Below the pieces are notes generated by a model. It did not search any database and had not been told where the DNA came from. It was given only the letters and a program-made list of their open reading frames with translations. Shown here piece after piece: positions 42,000-54,924 of a stretch of 64,000 nucleotides of DNA (positions are counted from its first letter, which is position 1; every line of letters begins with the position of its first letter). The stretch covers positions 1,446,820 to 1,510,819 of the forward strand of contig NC_092239.1 in assembly GCF_036320965.1 (NCBI RefSeq). Reading direction: 5' to 3'. Made by a program: the position numbers and the translations under genes. The DNA comes from Panulirus ornatus. Its lineage: Eukaryota > Arthropoda > Malacostraca > Decapoda > Palinuridae.

Positions 42000-44760
42000 C
42001 TCCCTCCCTCCCTCCCTCATCTCTTGGTCTTCTTGTCACCTGCTATTATCTCCCCTCTGATTCCCCTCTCCGTTCCTCTTTACAATCACTGATGAGGCCA
42101 GTGAAAATCCTGCTAGCTCATTTTAACTCTGTTTTTCTTCTCATTCTCTTTTCACTTGAGTTATTGCTCACATCCTCACTCTCCTCCCGTTTTCTGTCTC
42201 CTTTGTTACTCCCGTGTGTGGATGGAATCTTTTCTTGCTTCTTATCACTCTCGCTTCAGTGAGTTTCTGCAGGTTTTTAGAGCTGATTTTCCTCTATTTT
42301 TTGATGTTTCAACACATCTTTCTCACACCTTTACACCTTCAGAGCACATATCCTACACGGCTTCATTTGGTTTGTATCTAGTCTTTCCCCAGACCAACAC
42401 TTCCCTCACATTCTCTCCACATTGGAAACCAAATCCAACAAAGCCCCGCATTTTCTTAGTCTCATTTCCTTCTATTTCTTCATACTTTCTTCATACCCAC
42501 TTGCATCAGTCTTACTTCAGCATGTTCACAGTCTCAGACCTTCATAGCCACAGTTGTCTTAAAGTCATATATCATTCATTCACAACGGGATTTTCTTTCA
42601 CTTCCTTTGCATTCAAACTTTCTCCATTCATCCTTCACCGTCACTGCCTACCTAGGTTCATGACTTCAGACCATAATTCCTTCACGGTCCCATTTCATTC
42701 ACTTCTTTCATAACTCCGTCCCTTGTTATTTCAATATTTCCTCATGACATGCTTCATATATCTTGCTTCATATTTTCATATCTTTGACTCTTCCTATAAA
42801 TAGACTGTATCAAAGGGTCTATCAAAATCAGAGATGAATTTCACAGCGGATCCCTGTATTAATCTCATCTTATCCCTGCTAGCTCCTATCAGTAACATTC
42901 ACCCATGTGTACGAGACACTCACATCCTTCTCAAACCATCACCCTCGTCAGCCAGCAGTCTCGACCTTGGTCAACCCTCATCACCCTCAGCGACCAGCAC
43001 CCTCATGTCCTTGGTCGACGCCACACGACCATTTCATACCAGTGACCATAAAACATTAGTGAGCCTTAAACGACCTCGTCTTTAACCACAGTTTCGTGGT
43101 GTCTATCCGTAACAACTCACAAGGTGTGGGAAGCACAGTTCAACTTCTCAGAGAGAGTATTTACACATCACAAGAGCTAACTACAAACTCCCATCTATTG
43201 CCCTTGTGTCCTCAAACAATGGCAATGTTCTTTAAGTCGAAGTTATCTGAAACTTCGATCTGAGTCTGCTGTGTCCCAGCGTTTTCTGTGGCCGCCTATC
43301 AACCATCCCTGTAATTTCCAGAAGTTCTCCACGTGTCCTGAAGGCATCACTTGTGTCCCCGCTTCTTCTTAGGCCACTGTGTCCTCCTCTGAGTCTCCCC
43401 TCACGTCCCAGCCCTCTGTCGGGACTCCTCAGAAGTGTTAAATCACTTCTGCATCTTCCTCACGTCCCATCTCCCTTCCTCGTGGATTTGTACATCTCAG
43501 CTCCCTCGTTGTCATCTGCGTACCACTACTACTGTAAGATTGTTCTTCCAGTAGTGTTAGTGTCATCGTTGTGTACATGCTATATGCCGCTTGGTCTGAT
43601 CTTATCTGTGTGGCGCAATCTTTCCCCTTAGCCGCAACATTCTTGCTATCTTTTATCTCCATTTTATTATCATACATCAGTCATTTTTCTAATGCAACGC
43701 TTTTTTCTTGTCCCTTATGTTTGCTATTCATCTCTCAGGACAGACATAATGTCTTCTCTTTCTCGTTTATTTTCTTCTCCCTGTTTGTCTTCTCCCGAGT
43801 ATTCCATGTTCCTCTTGATCTCTTGTCTCGTTCTTCTGATTACAGGTCATCTCTCTCCTCCCATTTCGCCAATTTCCCTCCTTCCTCTTGCTCAGATGTG
43901 ACTCCCTCAGATATTGCCCCAGGATCCTATTCTCTTTGTCTCGCTTTTTCTTTCATTTCATTCACGTTTTCTTCCTCCTTTTATTCTCCTCATTCCAGCC
44001 ACCCTCTTTCCACTGTCTTTCTACTTCTTTCCCTCCCCTTCTTTCACCCTTTCTCCTTTTTCCTTTTCTCTTTTCTCTCATCATCTCACTTTACCTAGCA
44101 CTCCCCCTTCTCCTTCTTCTCCCCTTCTTTTCGTCTTTTCCTCACCCTTCGCGCCTCTCTCTGGCTAATCTAACATCTTTTTGCCACCTTCTTCATCAAC
44201 TTTTCTCGTGTTGTGTTACCTCTTTCCCTTCAATTATATTCTGTTCGTCACAATTCTTCTTCTCCCTTCTCTTTGCGTTATGTTCCCTTCCACGTTCTCT
44301 CCACTCCTCTCTCGTGTTTCTTATGACTTTCATCCCTCTGTTTATCTAATCTCTTCCCTTATGCAAATTTTTCTTGCTTCCCTCGTCTGTCCGTTACTCC
44401 ATCCCATTTTCCTGACTCTTTTCTTCTCACCATCCAAGTCCCCTTCCTCTTTCTCTTTTAACTTTACCTCCTTCATTTCTGCACTCTTCCCTTCCCTCCC
44501 ATTTCTTAGTTCTTCATAACAATTCCAATTCTTCTTTCCCTTGTCATTAAGTTTCTTCCCTCTACTTCATGTCCACATTTATTCATCCCCTTTCCATTTA
44601 TTCATTTACTCTCCTTTTCCAATTCTCTTTCCTCCGCTGTTCCTCCCACTCCCTCTCCTTGCTTCCCCTCCTGCTCCTATGTCAGCAACAGCTCTGTGTT
44701 GTCGTTCTTTGATCCTTTATTTGTCGTGTTTGTGAGTTTGCGTGTCACGGTAATGGCTTC
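42000..44760. other. 2.7-kb pyrimidine-rich region
   Basis: The plus strand is dominated by C and T, especially 43690-44720, without a fixed unit length. Stop-poor frames of up to 185 codons (42156-42713, 43571-44098, 43888-44349) are rich in Ser, Phe, Leu and Pro and follow from the composition. No exon of a known protein is recognised. Confidence 0.7.
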
Positions 44761-45365
44761 CTTTGATTTTTGCCGTCCCTCAGGACCGTCGCTCCGGGAC
44801 ACACCATTCCCAAAATTCTGGTGGACCATTCTCAGGTTCTCCTACGCCCAAATAACTTCGTTCAGAACACCTTCCGAAACTTAGGGGATCTAAGGAGAAG
44901 ACTTGAAACATTCTTCAAACCCATTTCGAAATCCTCGGATGCATTCAGATCTATTCTGGATACTCTAAGCTTTATTAGAACCACATGGATCGTTTTCATT
45001 TCCAGTGAGTAAAAACCACTGCATTGAGAGTTCCAAACCTACTCAGGCCCACCGAGACTACTTTTAGGCTTTCTAGAAGTCCCAGAGAAGATAGGCCGTT
45101 CTCCACATTTACCATACTAAAAACAAGTGTAACACATTGAAATGGCTCCCAATATATATGAGAACAGTCCACAATCCTTCAGAAATACCCTGGTTACTTT
45201 CACACCTAGACAGATAAGTGGAGGCCTTTCAAAACCGCGAATGCCCTTGGGAAAGTCTTCTGCATCCACTCAGACACGAGTGAAGAAATTAGATCTTTCC
45301 AGACCTACACAGACCAGGGGAGCTCTTGGCCCAGGAAGATCTTTTGTCCCAGTTAGCCCACGAGC

Positions 45366-45528
45366 TCCCTTGGCACAGCCAGACCAGTTCTCTTGGCCCA
45401 GCCAGACCAGTTCTCTTGGCCCAGCCAGACCAGTTCTCTTGGCCCAGCCAGACCAGTTCTCTTGGCCCAGCCAGACCAGTTCTCTTAGCCCAGCCAGACC
45501 AGTTCTCTTGGCCCAGCCAGACCAGTAG
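45366..45528. repeat. 23-bp minisatellite, 7 copies
   Basis: Units CTCTTGGCCCAGCCAGACCA plus GTT, seven in a row, first and sixth slightly changed. Open frames with SWPSQTS or PARPVLL repeats are artefacts of the array. Confidence 0.95.
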
Positions 45529-45609
45529 CCAAAGTGTCGCAGGCTCAGGGAAGCGGACGTTGTTTTGTTATTGTGTGACGAAGCTTGAAACCCGTGATAG
45601 GAGGAAGGC

Positions 45610-45611
<2 letters not shown>

Positions 45612-45651
<40 letters not shown>

Positions 45652-45668
45652 TGTGTGGGGGGGGGGGG
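45612..45668. repeat. (GT)n followed by G13
   Basis: About 20 GT units with one GA break, passing into a run of about 13 G. Confidence 0.97.
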
Positions 45669-46964
45669 ATCAGAAAATGAAACCTCTAGAAAACAGAACC
45701 TCGTCCTATACCTGGGTAGAAGCTCACTATAATTGTTTATTTTTTCATCGCGACGACAGTGACATGAGAAAGATAAACGACATCCATTGTCTAAAAGTTG
45801 AATGATAAAAGGCGTCAAGAAAATAATGAAAAAAAAGATAAAGTCTGCAACTTTTCATAGAGTGATACGGACCTGGAAAAAAGCGGAGAATATTTGTGGC
45901 GAAACCAAACAATTGTCCAGTGATACCAGCACAAACATTCTGTAGAATCAGACAATATTGAGGGATAATAACATGGACGTTTTCAGTTAAAGGACTCGAA
46001 GGCTGACCTGTGATGGCCATCATTGAATATCGGCTTTAATTCGTAACGTTACTGCCCGATACTTCTGTTTATTCAGAAATTCAATGCACATATGGCCCAA
46101 TTACGTCCCCCGAATACCATACCAAAAAAAAATTATATTTTTAACGCTTTAATTCCAGTCAACATGGCGCTGTGGTCAGGTGCGGTATATTAGGAGCTGC
46201 AGTCAGGTGCGGTGCATCATTGCAGGACACGTTCCAGGTAAGTATTTCTTGGCTGGAAACAAAATGTGCACCAGACCTGCGACTGGAGCCGTGGCATCCA
46301 GGAGGCTGAGACAATGGCCCGGCTGTGTACCAAGTGTGAGCGAATTCGGTTTGTACATGTGTGAGAAACGGCCATTAATCTACATAGGTCATATACAAGT
46401 CATACACTGTAGGTTGTAGTGAGAGTGACGAGTGTGGAGTGTGGTGAGAGTACGTAGGAAGGATGGGATGTAGTGAGAGTGTGTGAGATGCTGTGATAAC
46501 GAGTGATAGGCAGTGTGAGTGTAAGGCGAATACTATTTACTGCAAGAGGCTGTAAGGTTTTACGGAAGGAGAAGATTGTGTCTGTATCATCTCGGTAGAG
46601 GAAGAGAGCGGGGAGCTGCCTGAAAGTTACGACTAGATGTCAGGTGAAGTGTTGTGTGTTTTATAAACGACAGTGACGTCTTTGATGTCAGGCAGCACAA
46701 ATAGAGGATATGATGTAAAAAATATCGCAAGCCGATGGAAAATGGTGATGTTTTAGGTTACAAATTACAGTTCTGCCATCAACTTGTAGTGTCACATACA
46801 CGTGTGCGATCAGGGAGCGGGGAGGGAGGAGTAGAGGGAGAGTGTCAGCGTTGATCACTACACAGACGAACAGGAAATGTCGTGCCGGATGCTTTTCTGA
46901 AACGATAACCCAGGATTGTTGCTAAACCAATTTAATTCATTAACTTCCTTTCGCACGATTAGCA

Positions 46965-46996
<32 letters not shown>

Positions 46997-47926
46997 GTCC
47001 TCACCACCACAATAATGAGGGAATACGACAGTTTCCTGCATGCCTCTATACATCAAACCGGAACTTATAACTGAACAACCTGCACCTCTAATTGCTTCCA
47101 GCATCCCTGTACTTCTGCTCTCTTGTTCCAAGTCGGTCAGTCTGTCGGTAATCTCAATTCCAGGCCAGATTCCTACATTCCAGAAACGCAATCACGCTGG
47201 AACACCAAAGCCACAGTGGATGTCAGAACCTCCCTGGTCAGTCTCCTGTGATGTCTCACTCATGGAATGGCCTGGAAGGAGAGGGAGAGGGGAGGGAGAG
47301 AGCGGGAGAGGAGGAGGAGAGTTGAAGTCGAGAACAGTAGAACAAGAAGCTGGGAGAGGTGGGGGAGGGAAGAGCAGTGAATGGTGAGGGGGAGGGGGGG
47401 GGAGGTAGAGACTGTGGAATTAAAGAGGGAAGAACAGTGAGGGTGAGGTTGTATTGTGGGAGTGGAGGCCATAGTGTGGGAGGGGAAGATTGTATTGTGA
47501 GAGGGAAAGAGGCAAGTGAGAGTGACGGAAAGTAAATACCAAGTGAGGTTTCCGGAATAATTCAATCAAGACTTTGGTGATGAGATGGTCAAAATGGTCG
47601 TCATGGAGGATATGTGGCTAAAGAGTTTTCAAGTTCATGTTTTGCTCATGTGTGTCGTCCCCAGGACCATCTGAGCGACGGATCAGACGTCTCGCAGACA
47701 GCACAGAGCCCGACAGACAACGTACAAACACCAAACTGCTTGTACTCCTACCAGTGTATGCATTATCCAGTAGGTACGCCATCCTATGAGTGCATTATCC
47801 AATGTGTACGCCTGACACAGTGTACATCATATACTCTGTGCGTCTTCTGGAGTCCATAGAAGCCAATGCACAGTACAGTCGGGTTTGAAAGCCTCCCGGC
47901 CAGCCGGACGCGCAGACTGAAGAAAT

Positions 47927-47930
<4 letters not shown>
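45669..47930. other. Intergenic sequence
   Basis: No gene recognised. It holds A9 near 46122, a short (CA)n at 46971-46996, a purine-rich patch at 47275-47400 and a partial duplication of GTGCATTATCCA-type sequence near 47757-47810. Confidence 0.5.

Positions 47931-48014
<84 letters not shown>
47931..48014. repeat. (GA)n microsatellite
   Basis: About 42 perfect GA units. Confidence 0.98.
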
Positions 48015-48020
<6 letters not shown>

Positions 48021-50336
48021 CATTATCACTTCCTCCTCCTGCCCTCCTGCAGGCAGTCATCTACAAGTCCAGCACCTTCCCCTCCGCCCACCACAGTGGC
48101 TGGTGGCATGAGTAAGGTTGATGACTTTCCTCGCCCTCTAGGAACTCTCTGGCACTGAGAGACTGGGTTTCCTGCCCATTACGGTGCTTCCCTAGCCATC
48201 CTATGCTCCTCACAGCACACCTGTTGATCCTTCCGTCTGCCAACCTATAGCATGGGTCCACATACTCCCTCGACCCCAGCCACCTATAGCTCTGGGTCTT
48301 AAGGTGCTCTTTTTCGCCACATCCCACCGCGACCCTGCCTCTCTCTGTCTCTTGTGATTATTCATCCATGTCTATTTTAATGGGTTGGTTAGGACGAGAA
48401 AGATCTTCGACAGAGCAGGTGAAGTGGGGAAACAGAGGACAGTTATAGAGTGCAAGATGCTCAGTGTAGGTGTAATGAATGTTTGTCGCGTCTTGCTGAA
48501 TAAGTATTTCTGGTGCCTCATTTACATGTCGCAGCATATTGTGTGGGTGTGTGGGTGTGTGTGTGTGTGTGTGGAGGGGGGGTTGCACGGATGTTATTTC
48601 CTTGGTCTGGGAAAAGAGCAGGTAAGCTGGTGTGAAATATCTTCACTGTGTGTAGTGATGGATGAATGGTTTCCCTTAGGTATTGGATGCTCTGTGAGTG
48701 ATGCTCCCTCACCCTCACCTCCCCATCTTCACATCTCTCCCCTTCCCCCTCATCACGATGAGGGGCCTCACATCCATCCGCTTCACTACCAACCTCCCCT
48801 CTACCCCGAGAGCCTGCTCATCCATCTTCACTCAGCACCAGCATAAGCTTCATAATAGGTAAACCTCCACCCGTCCCACCACCGTCCCCCACAATGAACA
48901 AAATAGCTTCGGGCGACACAGTGAATGTAATCCCGTCCTTCCCTGAGCGGCTACGACCCCACACAACGGCGGCCTCACCCTCATGTTTTCAATCTATCTT
49001 CGTCTGGTCTTCAATCACGCTATCAGCAGATTGGCCTCAGAGCTGAGGGGAAGAGTTAGCCTCCCCTCATTTTTCATCTTCTACCCCCTTTTAGTCTCCT
49101 TCTCGGTTGCCCGCGTCCCCTCGCCACCTCCCCTCGTGTTGTTGGGGTAATCAAGAGCAGCGGGACGCCTGAAAGAGTGGTTCAGTGTTCGGCCCAGTAT
49201 GAGGCGCATTAACTCGAGCCGCCGCCACAGACCACAGGCAAAAGAGCTGGACCCTGACGGTCTCATGTTTGTTCTGATGGATGTTCCTCTCTTACTGTGG
49301 TCTCTTCTAGATGACCATATCTCTCTGTGCCTGCTTCTCAGAACCTCATCTACCTGTGATGTGTTTTAGCGGGTCGTCTCCATCTGATGTGCCATGATGG
49401 CCCTCTGCCTAGACCAGAAATACTATGCACGATCCCAGCGAACGAATATCTTAGTTCCAGTTGATACATTCCAGATGATATGTGTTTATAGATGGTCCAA
49501 TAGGACTGCGGTTCGTCCAGGATGATTCTATTATTGACACTGGTCCTGTTAAACATTCAGAGATGTGATATATGTCCTTATGGGACATGTCCTCCAGTGG
49601 GATCAAGAAGGGTTCACTTTTCCCACGAAGGTTCAACTTTTCTACAGTGTTCTAAGCAAACGTCAACACGTTCACAATTTTTTCACACAGTTTTTGTCTG
49701 ATTCAGTTCCCTAAATACATAAGTATATTACTATAGTCACTTAACGCTAATATGCTCACATAAAACATTGCCATAAATTATTGTTTCAGGAGACCTTCAG
49801 CCAGATGGCTGAGGTTAATTTCGTCCATTACCATTATATTCGACAATGAGTCTCTAGGCTAAAGTATCCTGAACCTAATCCAACAAAAATCCATTACAAG
49901 AGAGCTAAACCAACAGCAATACTCATAACCCTTTTCACCTGACAGCAATGTATTCCACATGTCCTCAGCCGCGTGGGATAACTGACCTGAGTTCACTCAC
50001 GTACATTGTGTGCTAAAGGTACACAGGTGGCAGCACTGCAGTGCAACAGATGACTCTGCTTATGTATCATTTCATCTCGTCGATTTCAGTCAACTGTCTA
50101 ATCGAGAGTAATCAAGGTGATGGCAAGACGAGTCTTGATGGTAAGTTTCCTCCAGAGTGAGAGCAATGTGGCACATCACAAGGTGTTGTTCACTCAAAAC
50201 ATCCTCAGCCGACAGATGTGCGTCCCAGCAGCACCAACCTCCCTGTGTTTATTAGGCAGTCACGCTCACCCAGACTCCAAAGAGCTGGCTGGGATTGATA
50301 TGTATCCCGCTGTCGTGGGACGAATTAGGCTCATAA

Positions 50337-50337
<1 letters not shown>
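48015..50337. other. Intergenic sequence
   Basis: No gene recognised. A (GT)n tract at 48541-48573 is followed after GA by a short G run. Confidence 0.5.

Positions 50338-50376
<39 letters not shown>
50338..50376. repeat. (GT)n microsatellite
   Basis: About 19 GT units. Confidence 0.97.
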
Positions 50377-50379
<3 letters not shown>

Positions 50380-50399
50380 GTCAGCAGTCCCACCAAGAC

Positions 50400-50860
50400 T
50401 TCCAGCCACACTAATATTTCCACCAACATCACAACTATTACCACAATGATCAACACTAGCAACACTAGCACCACAACACAACCACCAAATCTATTATGAC
50501 TAGTGTCATTATCGTTAACACCAGTGTCATCATCACTAACAACACGAGAACTAGTAATAACCTTACCACAATCATCACCAAAACAAAACATTTTCTCCAC
50601 TGCTACGTCCCACCTACACCAACACCAGCCCAGTCTCCATTATTTCTGCGACCAGCTATCAAACCACTATCATCACCACACCACCACCACACTCCCTACC
50701 ACAGTATCACCAACAACCTCACCTATCACTACTTCCGCCGACCCTTTCCCACCACAAGGATCACCACCATCCCTCTCTTCCATTATCACTTCACCACCAC
50801 AGCACCACCTCACCCTCAGCCCCTGACACCAGAGCAGAAAACTATCTTAACCCCTTTACG
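50400..50860. repeat. Degenerate ACC/AAC-rich low-complexity region
   Basis: ACCACC, ACAACA and ATCACC words without a fixed unit. The 107- and 172-codon plus frames (Thr, Pro, His, Ser) have no known domain. Confidence 0.6.
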
Positions 50861-50908
50861 TCTTCAGCCTTTGTCCACAACATCAATATTTAGCCCGGCC
50901 AGCGGTGC

Positions 50909-50930
50909 GGGAGGGAGGGAGGGAGGGAGG
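50909..50930. repeat. (GGGA)n tract
   Basis: Five GGGA units; G-quadruplex potential. Confidence 0.9.
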
Positions 50931-51692
50931 CAACAACTGGTAATGTTTACCTGTAGTGACCTCCCTAGACCCGACCCTCGCTGGCTAAGTCGCTCTTTGA
51001 AACCTGGTAAATAGGACGGGAGTATTGGTTCATTCATGCGCGTCCCTGGGGAGCTGCTGGGGTACCCTGTGGCCTGGGGTGTTGGATAGGGGGGTGGGAA
51101 GACCTGCTGGGGTTTGTGATGGCGTGGGGTTGGAGTTGGAAGGGGAGCCTGAGATGTCGGTTGAGGGGGAGAGCTCATAGAGTCAATGGTGGGCAGGGGT
51201 GTGGAGTAGGGAGCTACTGGGGTGTAGGATGAGGGAGGCGGAGAGGAAACTGACGAGGCAAGGTAAACATAGGACTCACTCGGGGCCCTGGCAACCTCCC
51301 AGCCCTGAGAGATACATGGCTCATCCATCACGACACACAATGAACGCTTCTTAGCTAAGCTCAGCTGCCTCACTGCTCCACCAGCCCACAGCATCACTAC
51401 CCACGCTTACCCTGTATGCCAGAGGAATGTAAACTAGGTACTCGGGATATGTATTTAACAATCCACTCACATACTTCGATAAACCTACATCATGTATCTC
51501 TACATTTAACAAGTGACTCTTGTTCCTCCACCTTACTTTACCTGCCCAACGTTTCTCCCTCCTAGCCCTCACCATCCCATAGAAAAAGGGATGGCTAGTG
51601 TGAGGAATGGGAGGGATGGGGGCGGTTGTGGTAAGAGAATGGAGTTGTGTTGGGTGAAGGGTAGTGGTAGCGTATGTTTATGAAAGCTCGTA

Positions 51693-51693
51693 A

Positions 51694-51735
<42 letters not shown>
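51693..51735. repeat. (GT)n microsatellite
   Basis: About 21 GT units. Confidence 0.97.
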
Positions 51736-51737
<2 letters not shown>

Positions 51738-51912
51738 AGAGACAGGTAGGCAATACACAACATTGGTGCCTGGGTGTACATGGGTGTACAACACAGAGCA
51801 TTACACTACTGACTGGCTATCATATCATCAGCAACAGTCGACGTGCGTCACTATTTCCATGTTTTCTAAATCATCCTTCCTTAGAATCCCATCAAACAGA
51901 ACGCTTAAGAGG

Positions 51913-51986
51913 ACGTTTCCAGCACATCCAGGTTCGTCTCAGTGACGCAACGTTTCCAGCACATCCGGGTTCCTACCAGTGGCACA
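51913..51986. repeat. ~37-bp tandem duplication
   Basis: Two units starting ACGTTTCCAGCACATCC, with diverged second halves. Confidence 0.75.
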
Positions 51987-52146
51987 TTCTGTGAAATCCT
52001 CTTATGTGTTCATACATTCTTTTTGCAACGTAAGCCTGAAGGATTTATATGAATCTATGAATACATTTCATACATGATACAACACACCTGATGCAAATTA
52101 GTTACATACGTTATATTTTATCTCTTTGGAAATATGTAGTGACGAT

Positions 52147-52340
52147 AGCTAGCGAAGGTGATGACTGTTATGACGAGGACTGTGATGGTGATGGTGTGGC
52201 GAAGCTGATGGGGATGACGAGGGCCGTGATGGTGAAGATGTAAGTGATGACAAGAACTGTGATGGTGATGATAACGAGGGCAAGAATAAATATAGTGACT
52301 GGCACTGATGGTGATGACAAGGACCGTGTTGAAGGTGGTC
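52147..52340. repeat. Degenerate GATGGTGATGA repeat
   Basis: Imperfect units around GATGACGAGGACTGTGATGG recur five to six times. Similar in word content to 26660-26805. Confidence 0.65.
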
Positions 52341-52394
52341 ACTGGCAATGTAAGGGCAGCCAGGCACGTCAACCTCTACACACATGCACACCAG

Positions 52395-52500
52395 ACACTT
52401 ACCTTCTACATACAAACTTCTCGTCATGATCACATCGTCAGGGGAGGTAAAAGGATGAGAGAGAAGACGTAAAACGGTAACGCGAGGCGATAATGTTGTG
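52395..52500 (-). repeat. Dispersed repeat family, copy 1
   Basis: Shares with 54925-55085, in the same orientation, a core of about 24 bp (ATGATCACATC-TCAGGGGAG, two differences) and flanking (A/C)CACTT...CTTCTCGT- versus CACTTTCGTGT-like sequence before it. From memory the minus-strand wording (CCTGATGATGTGATCA) belongs to a common decapod repeat; the family name is unknown to me. Confidence 0.5.
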
Positions 52501-52560
52501 ATCACTCGTTGAGATTTGAAAATTAGATTCCATAACAATGGTGAGGAAGATGAGTTCACT

Positions 52561-52735
52561 GAGGTGTCTGGATGAGTGAGGAAGCTTGCTGAAGTGTCTG
52601 GAGGAGTGAGGAAGCTTGCTGAAGTGTCTGGAGGAGTGAGGAAGCTTGCTGAAGTGTCTGGATGAGTGAGGGAATCAAACCAACTGTCTCTGTGAATGAA
52701 GGAGTTAGTTGAAGTGTGTGTATTAGTAAGGAAGC
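52561..52735. repeat. 30-bp minisatellite, 4 clear plus 2 decayed copies
   Basis: Units GAAGTGTCTGGAGGAGTGAG plus GAAGCTTGCT at 52561, 52591, 52621 and 52651, then diverged copies to about 52735. The minus frame with LLQTLQQASS repeats is an array artefact. Confidence 0.93.
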
Positions 52736-53020
52736 AACCTCTACCGTGATGATGACACTTGGATACGTAAGAAGAATTGATGAAGATGTTTGCGAATGAA
52801 AAGTAAAATCATCGGACACCATAGCAGACTTAGATATAAATCATCTGATTCTCTCTTGCAGGTATCTGATTCTCCTGCAGGTACACACCGAATCTTTCTC
52901 TTTAGCGCCTTGCGGAGAATCAAGACCGGCCAGCTGTTTGATTAAAATCGTGTCTCCTGCTGGAAAAATACTTTTTATCAATTTGCATCTTAAGCCGTGA
53001 TCATGATTTTTCGTACCCAT

Positions 53021-53090
53021 CCATAGAGCTCCTTGGGAAGACATGCGCCGTTGAGATTTCAAAGAGTACCTGGGTTCGAATCGTAATCAA
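53021..53090 (+). mobile_element. tRNA-like sequence, possible SINE head
   Basis: A-box-like TAGAGCTCCTTGGG (53024-53037), then GAAGACATGCGCC, and a good B box GGTTCGAATC (53073-53082), about 36 bases apart as in tRNAs. The acceptor stem does not pair well, so it is not called as a tRNA gene. Confidence 0.35.
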
Positions 53091-53334
53091 GAACAGGAAT
53101 ATTAAAGTCCACAAATTATGATAAATCCTGATACGTCGTAATTATAAAACCCGTCATATGTCTACTTACTACTGTATGTAACAAATTATTCAAATGGTAG
53201 TGAATTTTACACTGATTACCACTTGAGACACTGTATATTATCTATGAAGAGTAACAGCTGCTTGATATGAGTTGAAACTGAAAATCATATCACTAGTAAC
53301 AATCTCAGTAACAATTGATCTATCATGACCCTGT

Positions 53335-53505
53335 GTCAGGAGATCAGGGGACCAGGGAGCCCTAGCCTGACCCCAGACCGTGTATGGCTCGGATGACCCT
53401 TTACCAGAGAGAGCAGAGAACCCCAGTCTGACCCCTGACGTGTGTGTTTAGGATGACCCTTTACCATTAAGACTGGAGGGCCCTAACCCGACCACTAACT
53501 CGTTA
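53335..53505. repeat. ~70-bp degenerate repeat, about 2.3 copies
   Basis: GGATGACCCTTTACCA occurs at about 53391 and 53451 (about 60 bp apart), with CCCTAGCCTGACCCC / CCCCAGTCTGACCCC / CCCTAACCCGACCAC blocks between. Confidence 0.75.
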
Positions 53506-53778
53506 GTGATAATAGCCAAAAAAGAAAAAATAATGATGTGTTATGATCTCGTTTCTAGGGGACGAGGGAGACCCCCAGCCCACACCCCACCCGCCCCAGG
53601 TGAACCTGGGAGACGCAGCTCTCGTCTTCATTGCCAGGCAGACGCCACATCTCCAGGTCTTGACGTAACGAATCCCGTAGCCATTTTGCCACAAGACCTG
53701 AAATTATTGTTTCTCGTTATGGATACGTCCTCCGTATGTGATGCATGTGTACCTTTATCCTCTCGATGAAGACGGAGG

Positions 53779-53900
53779 CGACGGTGTACCACGTGTGCCA
53801 GGTGTTTCAGGTGTACCAGGTGTAGCAGTTGTTTACTAGATTGACAGTGTACCAGGTGTATCAGGTATACCTGTTATTCAGCACTAGGTTTACCAGGTGA
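53779..53900. repeat. Degenerate CAGGTGTAC repeat
   Basis: GTGTACCAG, GTGTTTCAG and GTGTATCAG words recur every 9 to 10 bases, then more loosely. Confidence 0.7.
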
Positions 53901-53976
53901 TTGCATACCTTAAGCTTCATAGGTCAATCTAATCTATCTTGATATAAACGTATAATTAATGAGCCTTCTAAAATAC

Positions 53977-53978
<2 letters not shown>

Positions 53979-54045
<67 letters not shown>
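53979..54045. repeat. (GA)n microsatellite
   Basis: About 33 perfect GA units, 40 bp upstream of LINE copy 3. Confidence 0.98.
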
Positions 54046-54048
<3 letters not shown>

Positions 54049-54084
54049 TTCAGTGAACTATAGATATAGACATATATATATGTG

Positions 54085-54250
54085 GATATATGTGTCGGAG
54101 ATGGAGGGAACGAGGAGAAGTGGGAGACCAAATTGGAGGTGGAAAGATGGAGTGAAAAAGATTTTGTGTGATCGGGGCCTGAACATGCAGGAGGGTGAAA
54201 GGAGGGCAAGGAATAGAGTGAATTGGATCGAGGTGGTATACCGGGGTTGA
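54085..54250 (+). pseudogene. Non-LTR ORF2 C-terminal fragment, copy 3
   Basis: About 54 codons: IYVSEMEGTRRSGRPNWRW at the start and NRVNWIEVVYRG at the end. It differs from copy 1 in a few residues (RRS for RRR, WIEV for WSDV). No stops within. Too short for any activity. Confidence 0.9.
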
Positions 54251-54443
54251 CGTGCTGTCGGTGGGTTGAATCAAGGCATGTGAAGCGTCTGGGGTAAACC
54301 ATGGAAAGCTGTGTAGGTATGTATATTTGCGTGTGTGGACGTATGTATATACATGTGTATGGGGGTAGGTTGGGCCATTTCTTTCGTCTGTTTCCTTGCG
54401 CTACCTCGCAAACGCGGGAGACAGCGACAAAAAAAAAAAAAAA
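54085..54443 (+). mobile_element. LINE copy 3, 5'-truncated
   Basis: Matches LINE copy 1 from GATATATGTGTCGGAG to the poly-A (54429-54443). I count about nine substitutions in the ~275 bp that can be aligned easily. It contains the last ~54 ORF codons (stop 54248-54250) and the whole 3' tail. It is preceded by a short ATATAT stretch, so its 5' junction is also AT-rich. Confidence 0.92.
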
Positions 54444-54619
54444 TATACATAATATGATGGCACGAGAAAGATACATCGTCTGCTTCAGTTACAAGACAAG
54501 GAAGAAATAATGTAATAAACTGGAGTGGAGGGTTACGTGGGAGGCTGGGATCATATATATTACATCTGAGAATGTTTATTACATCATGTTTCTCACTATC
54601 TCAGGTTATATATCACACT

Positions 54620-54735
<116 letters not shown>

Positions 54736-54924
54736 GCTTAGAAGATTCATTAATCATACTTATATATCAAAATAGATAATAACAATGATACACCAATACG
54801 AGTCTATGATAATGGTGCCTCCTACCACTCCCCATTTCAGGGTCCACAGTGAGATAATCCCAGCTCAACGTTCACAGAGAGGTGTTCCCAGCACAGAGTC
54901 CACAGCAAAGTAGTTCGCGTGATC

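Noticed and set aside
42156..44349. Long plus frames (up to 185 codons) in pyrimidine-rich DNA
   Set aside because: Ser/Phe/Leu/Pro bias follows from C+T content, and stop codons are rare in such sequence.
48641..51345. Shared TGTGTGT-GTGATGGATGA word (48650 plus strand, 51330 minus strand)
   Set aside because: Similarity is limited to about 20 bases without extension; likely chance.
50864..51397. 177-codon Pro/Ser-rich minus frame
   Set aside because: Composition-driven, with degenerate GGGGT-type words on the plus strand; no domain, signal peptide or splice structure I can support.
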